In this document: positions 1 to 6,479 of the stretch, one piece after another | Layout of the letters: each line of letters opens with the position of its first letter | How positions within the stretch are numbered: position 1 is the stretch's first letter | Assembly (NCBI GenBank): GCA_017407725.1 | Contig: JAFQWB010000114.1 | Span: 1 to 7,865, forward strand | Length of the DNA: 7,865 bases | Source of the DNA: Clostridia bacterium | Lineage (GTDB): Bacteria > Bacillota_A > Clostridia > Oscillospirales > CAG-272 | Direction of reading: 5' to 3' | Made by a program: the position numbers and the translations under genes | The notes under the pieces: generated by a model | What the model saw: the letters and a program-made list of their open reading frames with translations, nothing else | What the model was told of the DNA's origin: nothing | The model's database searches: none

Positions 1-2
1 AT

Positions 3-2174
3 GTCATAGTCGATGACCTTTTGAAAAATATTCCCGAAGACGGGATCGAAGAGTCCTTTGACGGTAAATACGAGTATGAAATGCTCGATAGCCTTGAGCT
101 TTCCGAAAATAGCTCTGATGCTACTGCCGATGAGGAGGTATCGCAAAGGTCGCTTTCGACAGAGCAGGATATCGGGGACCGCGAGAGAATAGACTGGAGC
201 GAAGCTGCCGAAATCACCGTCGAGGAATATGATTATATTGAGCCTGAGCCTGAGCCTGAGCCTTATGAAGATGACTCGTTTGATGATCCGATGATATTCG
301 GAACTCCCGTCGATGATAATAACGGCTACGTCGGGGAGGAGCATGAAGAAATACCCGAAGAGGGTGATATACGTGCTCATAATGAAATAAATGACCAAAT
401 GGTCGTTACAAATGTAAAAAAAGAACGAGATACTGCCTATGCTGATGAATATTCGGGTGAATTTGCATCCGGAAATAAAAGCGAAGGTATGGAATATACA
501 GCGCAGGGTCAGGAGACAAAGATCAAACGCCGCCTTAGTGCAAGGTACAGAGAAAAGAGAAGGGAAGCATCAAGATACCTTCTTGCAGCTCTGATAGCAT
601 TTCTTCTTGAAGTTGTACTCATTCCGCTTATTCTGGTAGGAGGAAAACAGGCGTATAATCTACCTTGTACACTTATCTCGCTTTTCTGGATGCTTGCTGT
701 GATCTATTTTGCAAGAGCTGATATAGCGCTTGGCTTCAAGGCACTGCTAAGCGGACAGACAAACGTGTGGACATCTGTGATAATGCTTCTTTTTCCTTCT
801 GCGATTTGTTATATAACAAGTATTATCTCACTTGGTAAGGGTGTGTATCTTTCTCTGCCTTTTGCGCTCTGTCTTGCGATGTATAAGGGATGCGAGCTGC
901 TGTTTATCAAAAAGCAGACTGTTTCCTTTAACGTAGTGTCGGACAGAGGCGCAAAATACGTGCTCTCAAAGATGTCTTTCGCGCAAAGAAAGCCGGAGGA
1001 GAGAATATATCGCAGCTACGTTGCATCCGACAGATATTTCTGCGTAAAGAAAACCGAATTTGCAGAGGACTTTTTCTCAAGATCGGCAAAGCAGAATAAA
1101 ATCGGAGCATCCTTCTATATTAATTTGATAGTATCGGCGATCATTTCTGTAGGTCTTTTTGTGGTTGAGCTTAGATCTGACGGAGGAAATGCGGTTGAAG
1201 CACTTTTTGTGTTGTGCATATGCGCGTGGATGACTCTGCCGATAGGACTTGAAGCAACCTATGATATACTTTCCTTTTTTGCTTCTCTCAGATGCGCAAA
1301 AAAAAGATCTGCTCTTTTGGGAGAACACGCCTTTGACGAGTATTCAAAGGGAGGCGTAATATGCTTCAACGATAAAGAAATAATATCCGAAAAAAATATA
1401 AAGATAAAAAACCTCAAGGTCTTCGGAGAAATGCCCTTTGAATCGGCACTCACTCTTTCTTACGCGATAATGAAGGAGATTGCATCGCCGATAGCACCCG
1501 TTCTTAAAAGAGCTCTTGATGACAAAACCGATCTGCCCGAGGTTAATATAACCTCCGTTTACGATGACGGAGTTGACGGAAATATAGCGGGAGTAAGAAT
1601 ACTTGCGGGAAGTCCCGATTTTGTGTCAAAAATCGGACTTGTAAATCTTCACGCTTCGCTTATTTCAAGAAAATACAGACAAATGTGTATTGTCGTGGGG
1701 TCGAAGATAGTAGCACTGCTTGATATTGAGTATACCGTGGATGAAGCGCTCGTCAAGAACGTGAGCTACCTTTACGGTGACGGAGTTTATATCTCGGTTC
1801 GCTCGCTCGATCCTAATCTGACAAGTGAATTTATGACCGAAGCGCTCGGAGGCGGAGTAATTCCCATAAGAGTTGTCAAAAAGAAGGACGACGTGGGAAT
1901 ATCGCTTGTAAGAAAAAGCGCAAGCTCCTCACTCGTTGCCCTGGATAGGGCAAAGTCGGTGCTGTACGCCCTTTCGATATGCGATAAGACCGCTTATGCT
2001 AAAAAGCTGAGTGGAATATTCGGGATAGCGTCGGTTATAATGGGCGCGGTAATAGTTGCCGCGGCAATGGTGGTCAATACGGGAGTCCCCTCGTTTGTAG
2101 GATTGCTGATCTCCTTGTATCATCTTTTCTGGGTAATTCCGGGAGTTATAATGGCAATTTTATACGTTAAATAA
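3..2174 (+). CDS. P-type ATPase-like membrane protein with decayed catalytic motifs, 5' end outside window
   Basis: The reading frame is open to the left edge. A TTG at 21 could serve as a start, but nothing upstream of it resembles a ribosome binding site, so the gene probably begins before the window. Counting from that TTG, residues 1 to about 165 are acidic and low in complexity, followed by a basic juxtamembrane stretch rich in Lys and Arg. Hydrophobic segments lie near 186-208, 214-233, 249-270, 275-296, 361-382, 391-412, 665-686 and 693-715. This 4-2-2 layout is that of P1B/P1A-type ATPases. P407-I-G-L resembles the PEGL membrane motif, and 43 residues later ICFN(450)DKEIIS sits where ICFDKTGTLT is expected. 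TGE, TGDN and GDGxND motifs are not recognisable. The fold assignment is inferred from motif order, and transport activity is doubtful. Its stop lies 12 bases before the ATG of the radical SAM gene, which suggests cotranscription. A role as a scaffold or regulator is only a guess. Confidence 0.72.
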   Translation, partial: VIVDDLLKNIPEDGIEESFDGKYEYEMLDSLELSENSSDATADEEVSQRSLSTEQDIGDRERIDWSEAAEITVEEYDYIEPEPEPEPYEDDSFDDPMIFGTPVDDNNGYVGEEHEEIPEEGDIRAHNEINDQMVVTNVKKERDTAYADEYSGEFASGNKSEGMEYTAQGQETKIKRRLSARYREKRREASRYLLAALIAFLLEVVLIPLILVGGKQAYNLPCTLISLFWMLAVIYFARADIALGFKALLSGQTNVWTSVIMLLFPSAICYITSIISLGKGVYLSLPFALCLAMYKGCELLFIKKQTVSFNVVSDRGAKYVLSKMSFAQRKPEERIYRSYVASDRYFCVKKTEFAEDFFSRSAKQNKIGASFYINLIVSAIISVGLFVVELRSDGGNAVEALFVLCICAWMTLPIGLEATYDILSFFASLRCAKKRSALLGEHAFDEYSKGGVICFNDKEIISEKNIKIKNLKVFGEMPFESALTLSYAIMKEIASPIAPVLKRALDDKTDLPEVNITSVYDDGVDGNIAGVRILAGSPDFVSKIGLVNLHASLISRKYRQMCIVVGSKIVALLDIEYTVDEALVKNVSYLYGDGVYISVRSLDPNLTSEFMTEALGGGVIPIRVVKKKDDVGISLVRKSASSSLVALDRAKSVLYALSICDKTAYAKKLSGIFGIASVIMGAVIVAAAMVVNTGVPSFVGLLISLYHLFWVIPGVIMAILYVK
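240..263 (+). repeat. Tandem hexanucleotide repeat (GAGCCT x4) coding for Glu-Pro
   Basis: Four perfect copies of GAGCCT lie in frame inside the acidic tail of the first gene and encode four Glu-Pro dipeptides. Gain or loss of a unit would keep the frame and only change the tail length. Confidence 0.9.
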
Positions 2175-2186
2175 AGGTACTTGAAT

Positions 2187-4040
2187 ATGGATAAGATAAA
2201 AGAAAAAATATTAAAAAAGGTAACTAAACCGGGACGATACGTCGGCGGTGAATTCGGAGAGACGATAAAGGATGTCTCGTCTGTAAAATCAAGATGGGTG
2301 TTCTGCTTTCCCGATACGTATGAGATCGGAATGTCAAACCTTGGAATGAGAATTCTTTCGGGTGCTCTCAATAAGAGCCCGGACGTTTACTGTGAAAGAT
2401 GCTTCTGTCCCTGGACAGATATGGAGGAGCAGCTTCGTGAAAACGATATTCCGCTTTGGGCACTTGAAAGCGGAGACCCTCTTGGAGCGTTCGATTTCGT
2501 GGCATTTACTCTTCAGTATGAGCTTTGCTACACTAACGTTCTTAATATGCTTTCACTTGCAAAGATCCCCCTTCTTTCAAAGGATAGAGAGGATAGCCAT
2601 CCTATAATCATAGGAGGAGGCCCGTGCGCATATAACCCTGAGCCGATAGCTGAATTCTTCGATGTTTTCTCTATCGGAGAAGGTGAGGAGGCTCTGCCCG
2701 AAATTGCCGCATTATATATAAAAATGAAGGAAAGCGGAAATTATACAAGAAAAGACTTTCTTCACGAGGCGGCAAAGCTTGACGGATTTTACGTGCCTTC
2801 CCTTTATGACGTTACTTATAATGAGGACGGGACAATAAAGGCATATACTCCCGTTTATGACGATATCCCCACAAAAATACAGAAGAGAATAATCAAGGAT
2901 CTTGATACCTCTTATTATCCCGATAAGGTTGTAATGCCTTATATCGACTGCGTTCACGACAGAATGATGCTTGAGGTGTTCAGAGGATGTATAAGAGGAT
3001 GCAGATTCTGCCAGGCAGGCATGGTATACCGTCCCGTAAGAGATAAGAGTCCCGAGGTTATAAACGAGCAGGCAAAGACTCTCTATAAAAACACGGGATA
3101 TGACGAGATTTCGATGTCGTCCCTTTCGATCTCCGACTATACCTACCTGCATAGCCTTACCGATATGCTTCTTGAGTGGACCGATAAGAACAGAGTAAGC
3201 CTCTCTCTTCCTTCACTCAGAGCCGATTCCTTCTCAAAGGAGCTTATGCAGAAGATTTCGGGCGTAAGATCGTCGGGAATTACCTTTGCTCCCGAGGCAG
3301 GAACACAGAGGCTTCGTGATGCCATAAACAAAAACGTCCGCATCGAGGATGTTGATGCGGCGTGCAAGATAGCTTTTGAATTCGGAAAGAATTCGGTAAA
3401 GCTTTACTTTATGAACGGACTTCCTACCGAGACCGATGAGGATATCCTTGGAATTGCAGATGTTGCAATGCACGTGATAGATCTTTACTATAGTGTGGTA
3501 GGGAAGAGAAAGGGAACCAAACCTCCGAGCGTTACCATTTCGGTCGCTTGCTTTGTGCCCAAGCCCTTCACGCCCTTCCAGTGGGAAGCGCAGAATACAA
3601 AGGAAGAGCTTGAGAGAAAGCAGATGCTTCTTGCAAAGGCTATAACCGACCGTAAGATCATTTATAATTGGCACGATTCGGATGTGTCGAGAATAGAGGC
3701 TGTATTTGCAAGAGGAGACAGAAAGCTTGCAAAGGCTGTCCTCGAGGCGCATAAGATGGGTGTCAAGCTTGATAGCTGGGAAGAATTCTTTAACTACGAA
3801 AGCTGGCTTACTGCCTTTGAGAAAGCGGAGCTTGATCCTGCATTCTATGCAAACCGTGAATTCGGTGAGGATGAGATCCTTCCTTGGGATATGATCGATT
3901 GCGGAGTCACAAAGGAATTTTTCTTAAGAGAAAGACATAAGGCGTATGAATCGGTGACAACGAGAAATTGCCGTGAGGGCTGCAGCGGATGCGGAGCAAA
4001 TAAGCTTGGAGGTGAAAAGACGTGTTGTCCGAATGCATGA
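2187..4040 (+). CDS. TIGR03960-family B12-binding-domain radical SAM protein
   Basis: A 617-residue radical SAM protein with an N-terminal cobalamin-binding-type domain; the substrate of this family is not known to me. Residues about 35-180 form the Rossmann-like domain. DTYEIG (43-48) occupies the place of the B12 loop DxHxxG, with Tyr instead of His, and IIGGGPCAYNPEP (141-153) and GEGEE (164-168) are typical of B12-radical SAM proteins. The radical SAM domain carries C268-x3-C272-x2-C275 for the 4Fe-4S cluster, followed by SMSSLSISDY and FAPEAGTQRLR stretches typical of the family. The C-terminus has a second Cys group, C595-x3-C599-x2-C602 plus C613-C614, possibly a further metal site. 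AAAGGT at 2173-2178 fits the ATG at 2187 better than the in-frame TTG at 2181. The stop overlaps the next gene, so translation is probably coupled to the TIGR03936 partner. Confidence 0.92.
   Translation: MDKIKEKILKKVTKPGRYVGGEFGETIKDVSSVKSRWVFCFPDTYEIGMSNLGMRILSGALNKSPDVYCERCFCPWTDMEEQLRENDIPLWALESGDPLGAFDFVAFTLQYELCYTNVLNMLSLAKIPLLSKDREDSHPIIIGGGPCAYNPEPIAEFFDVFSIGEGEEALPEIAALYIKMKESGNYTRKDFLHEAAKLDGFYVPSLYDVTYNEDGTIKAYTPVYDDIPTKIQKRIIKDLDTSYYPDKVVMPYIDCVHDRMMLEVFRGCIRGCRFCQAGMVYRPVRDKSPEVINEQAKTLYKNTGYDEISMSSLSISDYTYLHSLTDMLLEWTDKNRVSLSLPSLRADSFSKELMQKISGVRSSGITFAPEAGTQRLRDAINKNVRIEDVDAACKIAFEFGKNSVKLYFMNGLPTETDEDILGIADVAMHVIDLYYSVVGKRKGTKPPSVTISVACFVPKPFTPFQWEAQNTKEELERKQMLLAKAITDRKIIYNWHDSDVSRIEAVFARGDRKLAKAVLEAHKMGVKLDSWEEFFNYESWLTAFEKAELDPAFYANREFGEDEILPWDMIDCGVTKEFFLRERHKAYESVTTRNCREGCSGCGANKLGGEKTCCPNA
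4008..4015 (+). promoter_or_regulatory. Ribosome binding site deciding the TIGR03936 start
   Basis: GGAGGTGA lies inside the end of the radical SAM gene. It is 6 bases before GTG 4022, 9 before TTG 4025, and 21 before ATG 4037. Spacing favours the GTG, although the family usually begins at the MRIKFRK stretch encoded from the ATG. Confidence 0.7.
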
Positions 4041-4657
4041 GAATAAAATTCAGAAAGATCGGAAGACTTAAGTACATATCTCACCTTGATCTTCAGAGAA
4101 CCTTTTCAACAGGACTTATCAGAGCGGGAATTCCCGTGTGGTACAGCAAGGGCTTTAATCCTCATCCGAAGCTTGTCTTTGCGCTTACCGTGTCGGTTGG
4201 CTCGGAAAGTGACTGTGAGCTTCTTGATATAAAGCTTGAGGAGCCTATCACAAAAGAAGAGGCGCTTGAAAAACTCAGAGGAGCATTTACAAGCGAAATG
4301 GAGATAGTTGACGTTTACACTCCCGAAAGAAAGTTCTCGGAGATAGCTTATTCAACGTATGAGATATTTTTTGAAAAGGACGTTCTTGACGAGGATATCG
4401 ATAAGCTCTTTGACGGTGAGATTGTTATCACGAGAAAAACCAAGAGCGGAGAAAAGTGCGAGGACATCAGATATATGGTTCACTCGGCACAAACTGAAGG
4501 CAAAAGAGTTACCGCCATCCTCGGGGCAGGGGATACGGGATATCTTAATCCCGACTACTTTGTAAAGGCGCTTGAGGAAAAGACGGGCAAGAGCTTTGGC
4601 GACTATCTTGTAAGAAGAATAGGTATGCTTGATAAGGATCTTAATATTTTCAAATAA
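4022..4657 (+). CDS. TIGR03936-family (DUF2344) radical SAM-associated protein
   Basis: A 211-residue soluble protein that starts MLSECMRIKFRKIGRLKYISHLDLQRTF. The IGRLKYISHLDL stretch, then AGIPVWYSKGFNPHPK and FALTVSVGSESDCELLDI, is the hallmark of TIGR03936/DUF2344. This family is regularly found beside, or fused to the end of, TIGR03960 radical SAM proteins, so it very likely works with the upstream gene product, perhaps in substrate or tRNA/rRNA handling; that last point is inference only. The GTG at 4022 is chosen because a strong ribosome binding site lies 6 bases upstream. The alternative ATG at 4037 overlaps the upstream stop as ATGA and would give 206 residues. Length is normal for the unfused form. 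In many Firmicutes this pair is followed by an RNase G-like gene and rplU/rpmA, but here a terminator follows at once. Confidence 0.92.
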   Translation: MLSECMRIKFRKIGRLKYISHLDLQRTFSTGLIRAGIPVWYSKGFNPHPKLVFALTVSVGSESDCELLDIKLEEPITKEEALEKLRGAFTSEMEIVDVYTPERKFSEIAYSTYEIFFEKDVLDEDIDKLFDGEIVITRKTKSGEKCEDIRYMVHSAQTEGKRVTAILGAGDTGYLNPDYFVKALEEKTGKSFGDYLVRRIGMLDKDLNIFK

Positions 4658-4692
4658 AAAAAGCCTTAAGAGTTTTTCTCTTAAGGCTTTTT
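4658..4692. terminator. Bidirectional intrinsic terminator
   Basis: A perfect 10-base-pair stem (4663-4672 with 4678-4687) with a TTTTT loop is flanked by an A-run on the left and a T-run on the right, so it can end transcription on both strands. The A-run begins inside the stop codon of the TIGR03936 gene, and the AbrB-like stop is 5 bases beyond the right side. It therefore serves the two converging genes. Confidence 0.93.
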
Positions 4693-4697
4693 GCTTG

Positions 4698-4943
4698 TTA
4701 TTTGAGCGATGCAAGCTCGTCAATGCACGACTTGCAGATGAGCTTTCCTTTACAGTGGATGATATTATCTGCATTTCCGCAGAAAATGCACGAGGGCTGA
4801 TATTTCTTAAGAACTATTTTATCATCGTCAACGAATATTTCGAGGACGTCCTTGACGTTAATATCCATGTTTTTTCTGATCTCTATGGGAAGAACGATTC
4901 TTCCGAGAGAGTCGACCGGTCTTACAACACCTGTAGCTTTCAT
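4698..4943 (-). CDS. AbrB/SpoVT-type DNA-binding regulator with C-terminal zinc ribbon
   Basis: An 81-residue protein. Residues 1 to about 47 (GVVRPVDSLGRIVLPIEIRK, then DVLEIFVDDDKIVLKKY) match the swapped-hairpin AbrB/MazE/SpoVT DNA-binding domain, including the GRIVLP core. Residues 52-55 (CIFC) and 70-73 (CKSC) form a likely four-Cys zinc ribbon in place of the usual AbrB C-terminal domain. Such short AbrB-zinc ribbon proteins are common in Clostridia as transition-state-type regulators, probably acting as dimers or tetramers; the targets here are unknown. AAAGGAG (4964-4958, minus strand) lies 14 bases before the ATG, a rather long spacing. A consensus promoter lies just upstream. It diverges from the S10 operon promoter, so autoregulation or control of that region is conceivable but not shown. 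Confidence 0.93.
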   Translation of the reverse strand: MKATGVVRPVDSLGRIVLPIEIRKNMDINVKDVLEIFVDDDKIVLKKYQPSCIFCGNADNIIHCKGKLICKSCIDELASLK

Positions 4944-4986
4944 AACTTTTTTTGTTTCTCCTTTGCTCTAATAAGTTACGAGGTGA

Positions 4987-5015
4987 ATTATATCACAAAC
5001 TGTAATAAATGTCAA
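4987..5015 (-). promoter_or_regulatory. Sigma-A promoter of the AbrB-like gene
   Basis: On the minus strand, TTGACA (5015-5010), a 17-base spacer and TATAAT (4992-4987) match consensus perfectly, and TGA just before the -10 makes it an extended -10. Transcription would start near 4980, giving a leader of about 37 bases. Confidence 0.88.
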
Positions 5016-5017
5016 TT

Positions 5018-5164
5018 AAAAAGCCGAAAAAAGTCAAAAAAAGAATGTAAAAAACGAGGAAAAAATAAAGTATAATGCCTTTTTTTGTCAAAAAAATATG
5101 TTCCGAAAGGGCAAATGTTAATAATTTGTTAATTGTGAAAAATAATAACAAAAAATCAAAAAAA
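5018..5164. other. A-tract-rich intergenic stretch, probably curved DNA and UP element
   Basis: Runs of five to seven A occur at 5018-5022, 5027-5032, 5036-5042, 5049-5054, 5060-5065, 5090-5096, 5138-5142, 5150-5155 and 5158-5164. The first five are centred about 10.6 bases apart, close to the helical repeat, which predicts bending. The last three abut the -35 box of the S10 promoter and look like an UP element. No gene is evident here. Confidence 0.6.
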
Positions 5165-5167
5165 GTA

Positions 5168-5196
5168 TTGACACACAATGGTTTTTATGGTATAAT
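5168..5196 (+). promoter_or_regulatory. Main S10 operon promoter (sigma-A)
   Basis: TTGACA (5168-5173) and TATAAT (5191-5196) are separated by exactly 17 bases, and TGG precedes the -10 (extended -10). With the A-tracts upstream this should be a very strong promoter, as expected for ribosomal protein genes. The transcription start is predicted near 5202-5204. Confidence 0.92.
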
Positions 5197-5202
5197 CATA
5201 AG

Positions 5203-5441
5203 GCTTGATGCGTAGAAGGCAGAGGTTGCGCAGTATCACGACACTGCGGTAATTTTGCCGGAGCATGTCCGATAATTAACCGGGCGAGCCCGCAGAGCAT
5301 GCGTTTCACTCCGAATTTTATAGGCGCTTTTGTAAAAAGAAGGGCACTGTAGAATTCGGGTTTTATCTTGGAAAAGTGAGAAACACACGGATTCGTGTGC
5401 ATTGCGGGATCCACTTAAACACTATAAGGAGGAACAGTCAA
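5203..5441 (+). promoter_or_regulatory. Structured 5' leader of the S10 operon, candidate autoregulatory RNA
   Basis: About 240 bases of untranslated leader contain several perfect stems: 5229-5234 with 5243-5248; 5263-5267 with 5298-5302, enclosing the small hairpin 5281-5284/5289-5292; 5311-5317 with 5353-5359; and 5384-5389 with 5394-5399 (GATT loop). The third stem is followed by GTTTTATCTT, a terminator-like tail, and a further pairing of 5306-5310 with 5375-5379 could enclose it. In E. coli the S10 leader is bound by L4 for attenuation and translation control. A comparable role here is inference; I do not recognise it as a named RNA family. Confidence 0.6.
5426..5432 (+). promoter_or_regulatory. 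rpsJ ribosome binding site
   Basis: AAGGAGG is 9 bases before GTG 5442 and fixes that start. A longer in-frame opening from GTG 5376 would run through the leader hairpin and has no such site. Confidence 0.9.
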
Positions 5442-5753
5442 GTGGCAGTTAAGGAAACACTCAGAATCAAGCTTAAGAGCTACGATCACACACTTGTTGA
5501 CGTTGCGGCTGAGAAAATAGTTGAAGCAGCAAAGAGACAGGGTGTAGCGGTTTCGGGACCTATTCCGCTTCCTACGGAAAAGGAAGTAGTAACCATCCTT
5601 CGTGCAGTACACAAGTACAAGGATAGCCGCGAGCAGTTCGAGCTCAGAACACACAAGAGACTCATCGACATCGTTAAGCCCTCTCAGAAGGCTATCGACG
5701 CAATAATGAGTCTTGAACTTCCCGCCGGCGTTGAGATCGAGATAAAGCTGTAA
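5442..5753 (+). CDS. rpsJ: 30S ribosomal protein S10
   Basis: A 103-residue protein of normal S10 length. It begins [16 protein letters not shown] and contains [32 protein letters not shown] and a typical [11 protein letters not shown] ending. S10 sits in the head of the 30S subunit and, as NusE, also joins NusB in antitermination. The GTG start is set by the ribosome binding site 9 bases upstream. It is the first gene of the operon, after the long leader. Confidence 0.98.
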   Translation: MAVKETLRIKLKSYDHTLVDVAAEKIVEAAKRQGVAVSGPIPLPTEKEVVTILRAVHKYKDSREQFELRTHKRLIDIVKPSQKAIDAIMSLELPAGVEIEIKL

Positions 5754-5760
5754 AATCGAT

Positions 5761-5818
5761 TTCTGTGCGACAGAAGTTTTACGTCATGTTGGCAGAGCCA
5801 ACCAATAACTAAAACATG
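5761..5818 (+). promoter_or_regulatory. Hairpins in the rpsJ-rplC gap
   Basis: Two perfect 6-base-pair hairpins occur: 5761-5766/5770-5775 (GCG loop, followed by GTTTT) and 5788-5793/5797-5802 (AGA loop). In addition, 5785-5790 (CATGTT) is complementary to 5813-5818 (AACATG), which reaches the first G of the rplC ribosome binding site. They may tune rplC translation or transcript ends; function unproven. Confidence 0.45.
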
Positions 5819-5832
5819 GAGGAAAACCAAAG

Positions 5833-6465
5833 ATGAAGAAAGGTATCATCGGAAAGAAGATCGGCATGACGCAGGTCTTCGACGAAAAGGGAAACGTAAT
5901 TCCCGTAACGCTTATCGAAGCTGGTCCGTGTTACGTAACACAGATCAAGACGATTGAAAAAGACGGATACGAAGCTGTTCAGCTCGGCTTTGTTACCGCA
6001 AAGGAAACGGCTGTTAATAAGCCTACGAAGGGCCACTTCGCAAAGCATGGCATTCCTGCTCAGAGACATCTCAAAGAGTTCAGACTTGAGGATATCTCCG
6101 GATACAAAGAGGGCGATACCGTCACCGCAGACATTTTCTCTGTAGGTGAAAAGGTCGACATTTCCGGCGTAACCAAGGGTCGCGGATACTCGGGTGTTGT
6201 TAAGAGATGGAACGCACACATTCTCAGAATGACTCACGGTACAGGTCCTATACACCGTCAGCCCGGTTCTATGGGTGTTATCGACCCTGCAAGAATCTTC
6301 AAGAACAAGAAGATGGCAGGTCAGTACGGTAACGAAAACGTAACGGTACTTAACCTTGAAGTTGTTAAGATCAACACAGAACTCAACATCCTCGCAGTTA
6401 AGGGAGCAGTTCCCGGCGCTCGCGGCGGAATTGTGTTCATTCGCAACACTGCTAAAGTAAAGTAA
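5833..6465 (+). CDS. rplC: 50S ribosomal protein L3
   Basis: A 210-residue protein that begins [20 protein letters not shown], the usual L3 start. [31 protein letters not shown] and [14 protein letters not shown] mark the central loop that reaches toward the peptidyl transferase centre. It is one of the early-assembly proteins of the 50S subunit. GGAGG at 5818-5822 lies 10 bases before the ATG. The rplD ribosome binding site overlaps its stop codon. Confidence 0.98.
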   Translation: MKKGIIGKKIGMTQVFDEKGNVIPVTLIEAGPCYVTQIKTIEKDGYEAVQLGFVTAKETAVNKPTKGHFAKHGIPAQRHLKEFRLEDISGYKEGDTVTADIFSVGEKVDISGVTKGRGYSGVVKRWNAHILRMTHGTGPIHRQPGSMGVIDPARIFKNKKMAGQYGNENVTVLNLEVVKINTELNILAVKGAVPGARGGIVFIRNTAKVK

Positions 6466-6479
6466 AGGAGGAATAGACG

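Noticed and set aside
4629..5075. Plus-strand open frame of 148 codons across the regulator region
   Set aside because: It runs through the terminator, opposite the AbrB-like gene and its promoter, and ends in low-complexity Lys-rich sequence.
5071..5076. Extra TATAAT as a second plus-strand promoter
   Set aside because: No good -35 box at a suitable distance; the region is simply AT-rich.
5208..5252. Arg-rich 14-residue upstream open frame in the S10 leader
   Set aside because: It begins only about five bases from the predicted transcription start and has no ribosome binding site; the bases are better explained by the RNA stems.
5299..5352. 17-residue open frame from ATG 5299 in the leader
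   Set aside because: No convincing ribosome binding site and it overlaps paired stem segments.
5376..5441. Longer S10 starting at GTG 5376
   Set aside because: It would add 22 residues foreign to S10, run through the 5384-5399 hairpin, and ignore the ribosome binding site before GTG 5442.
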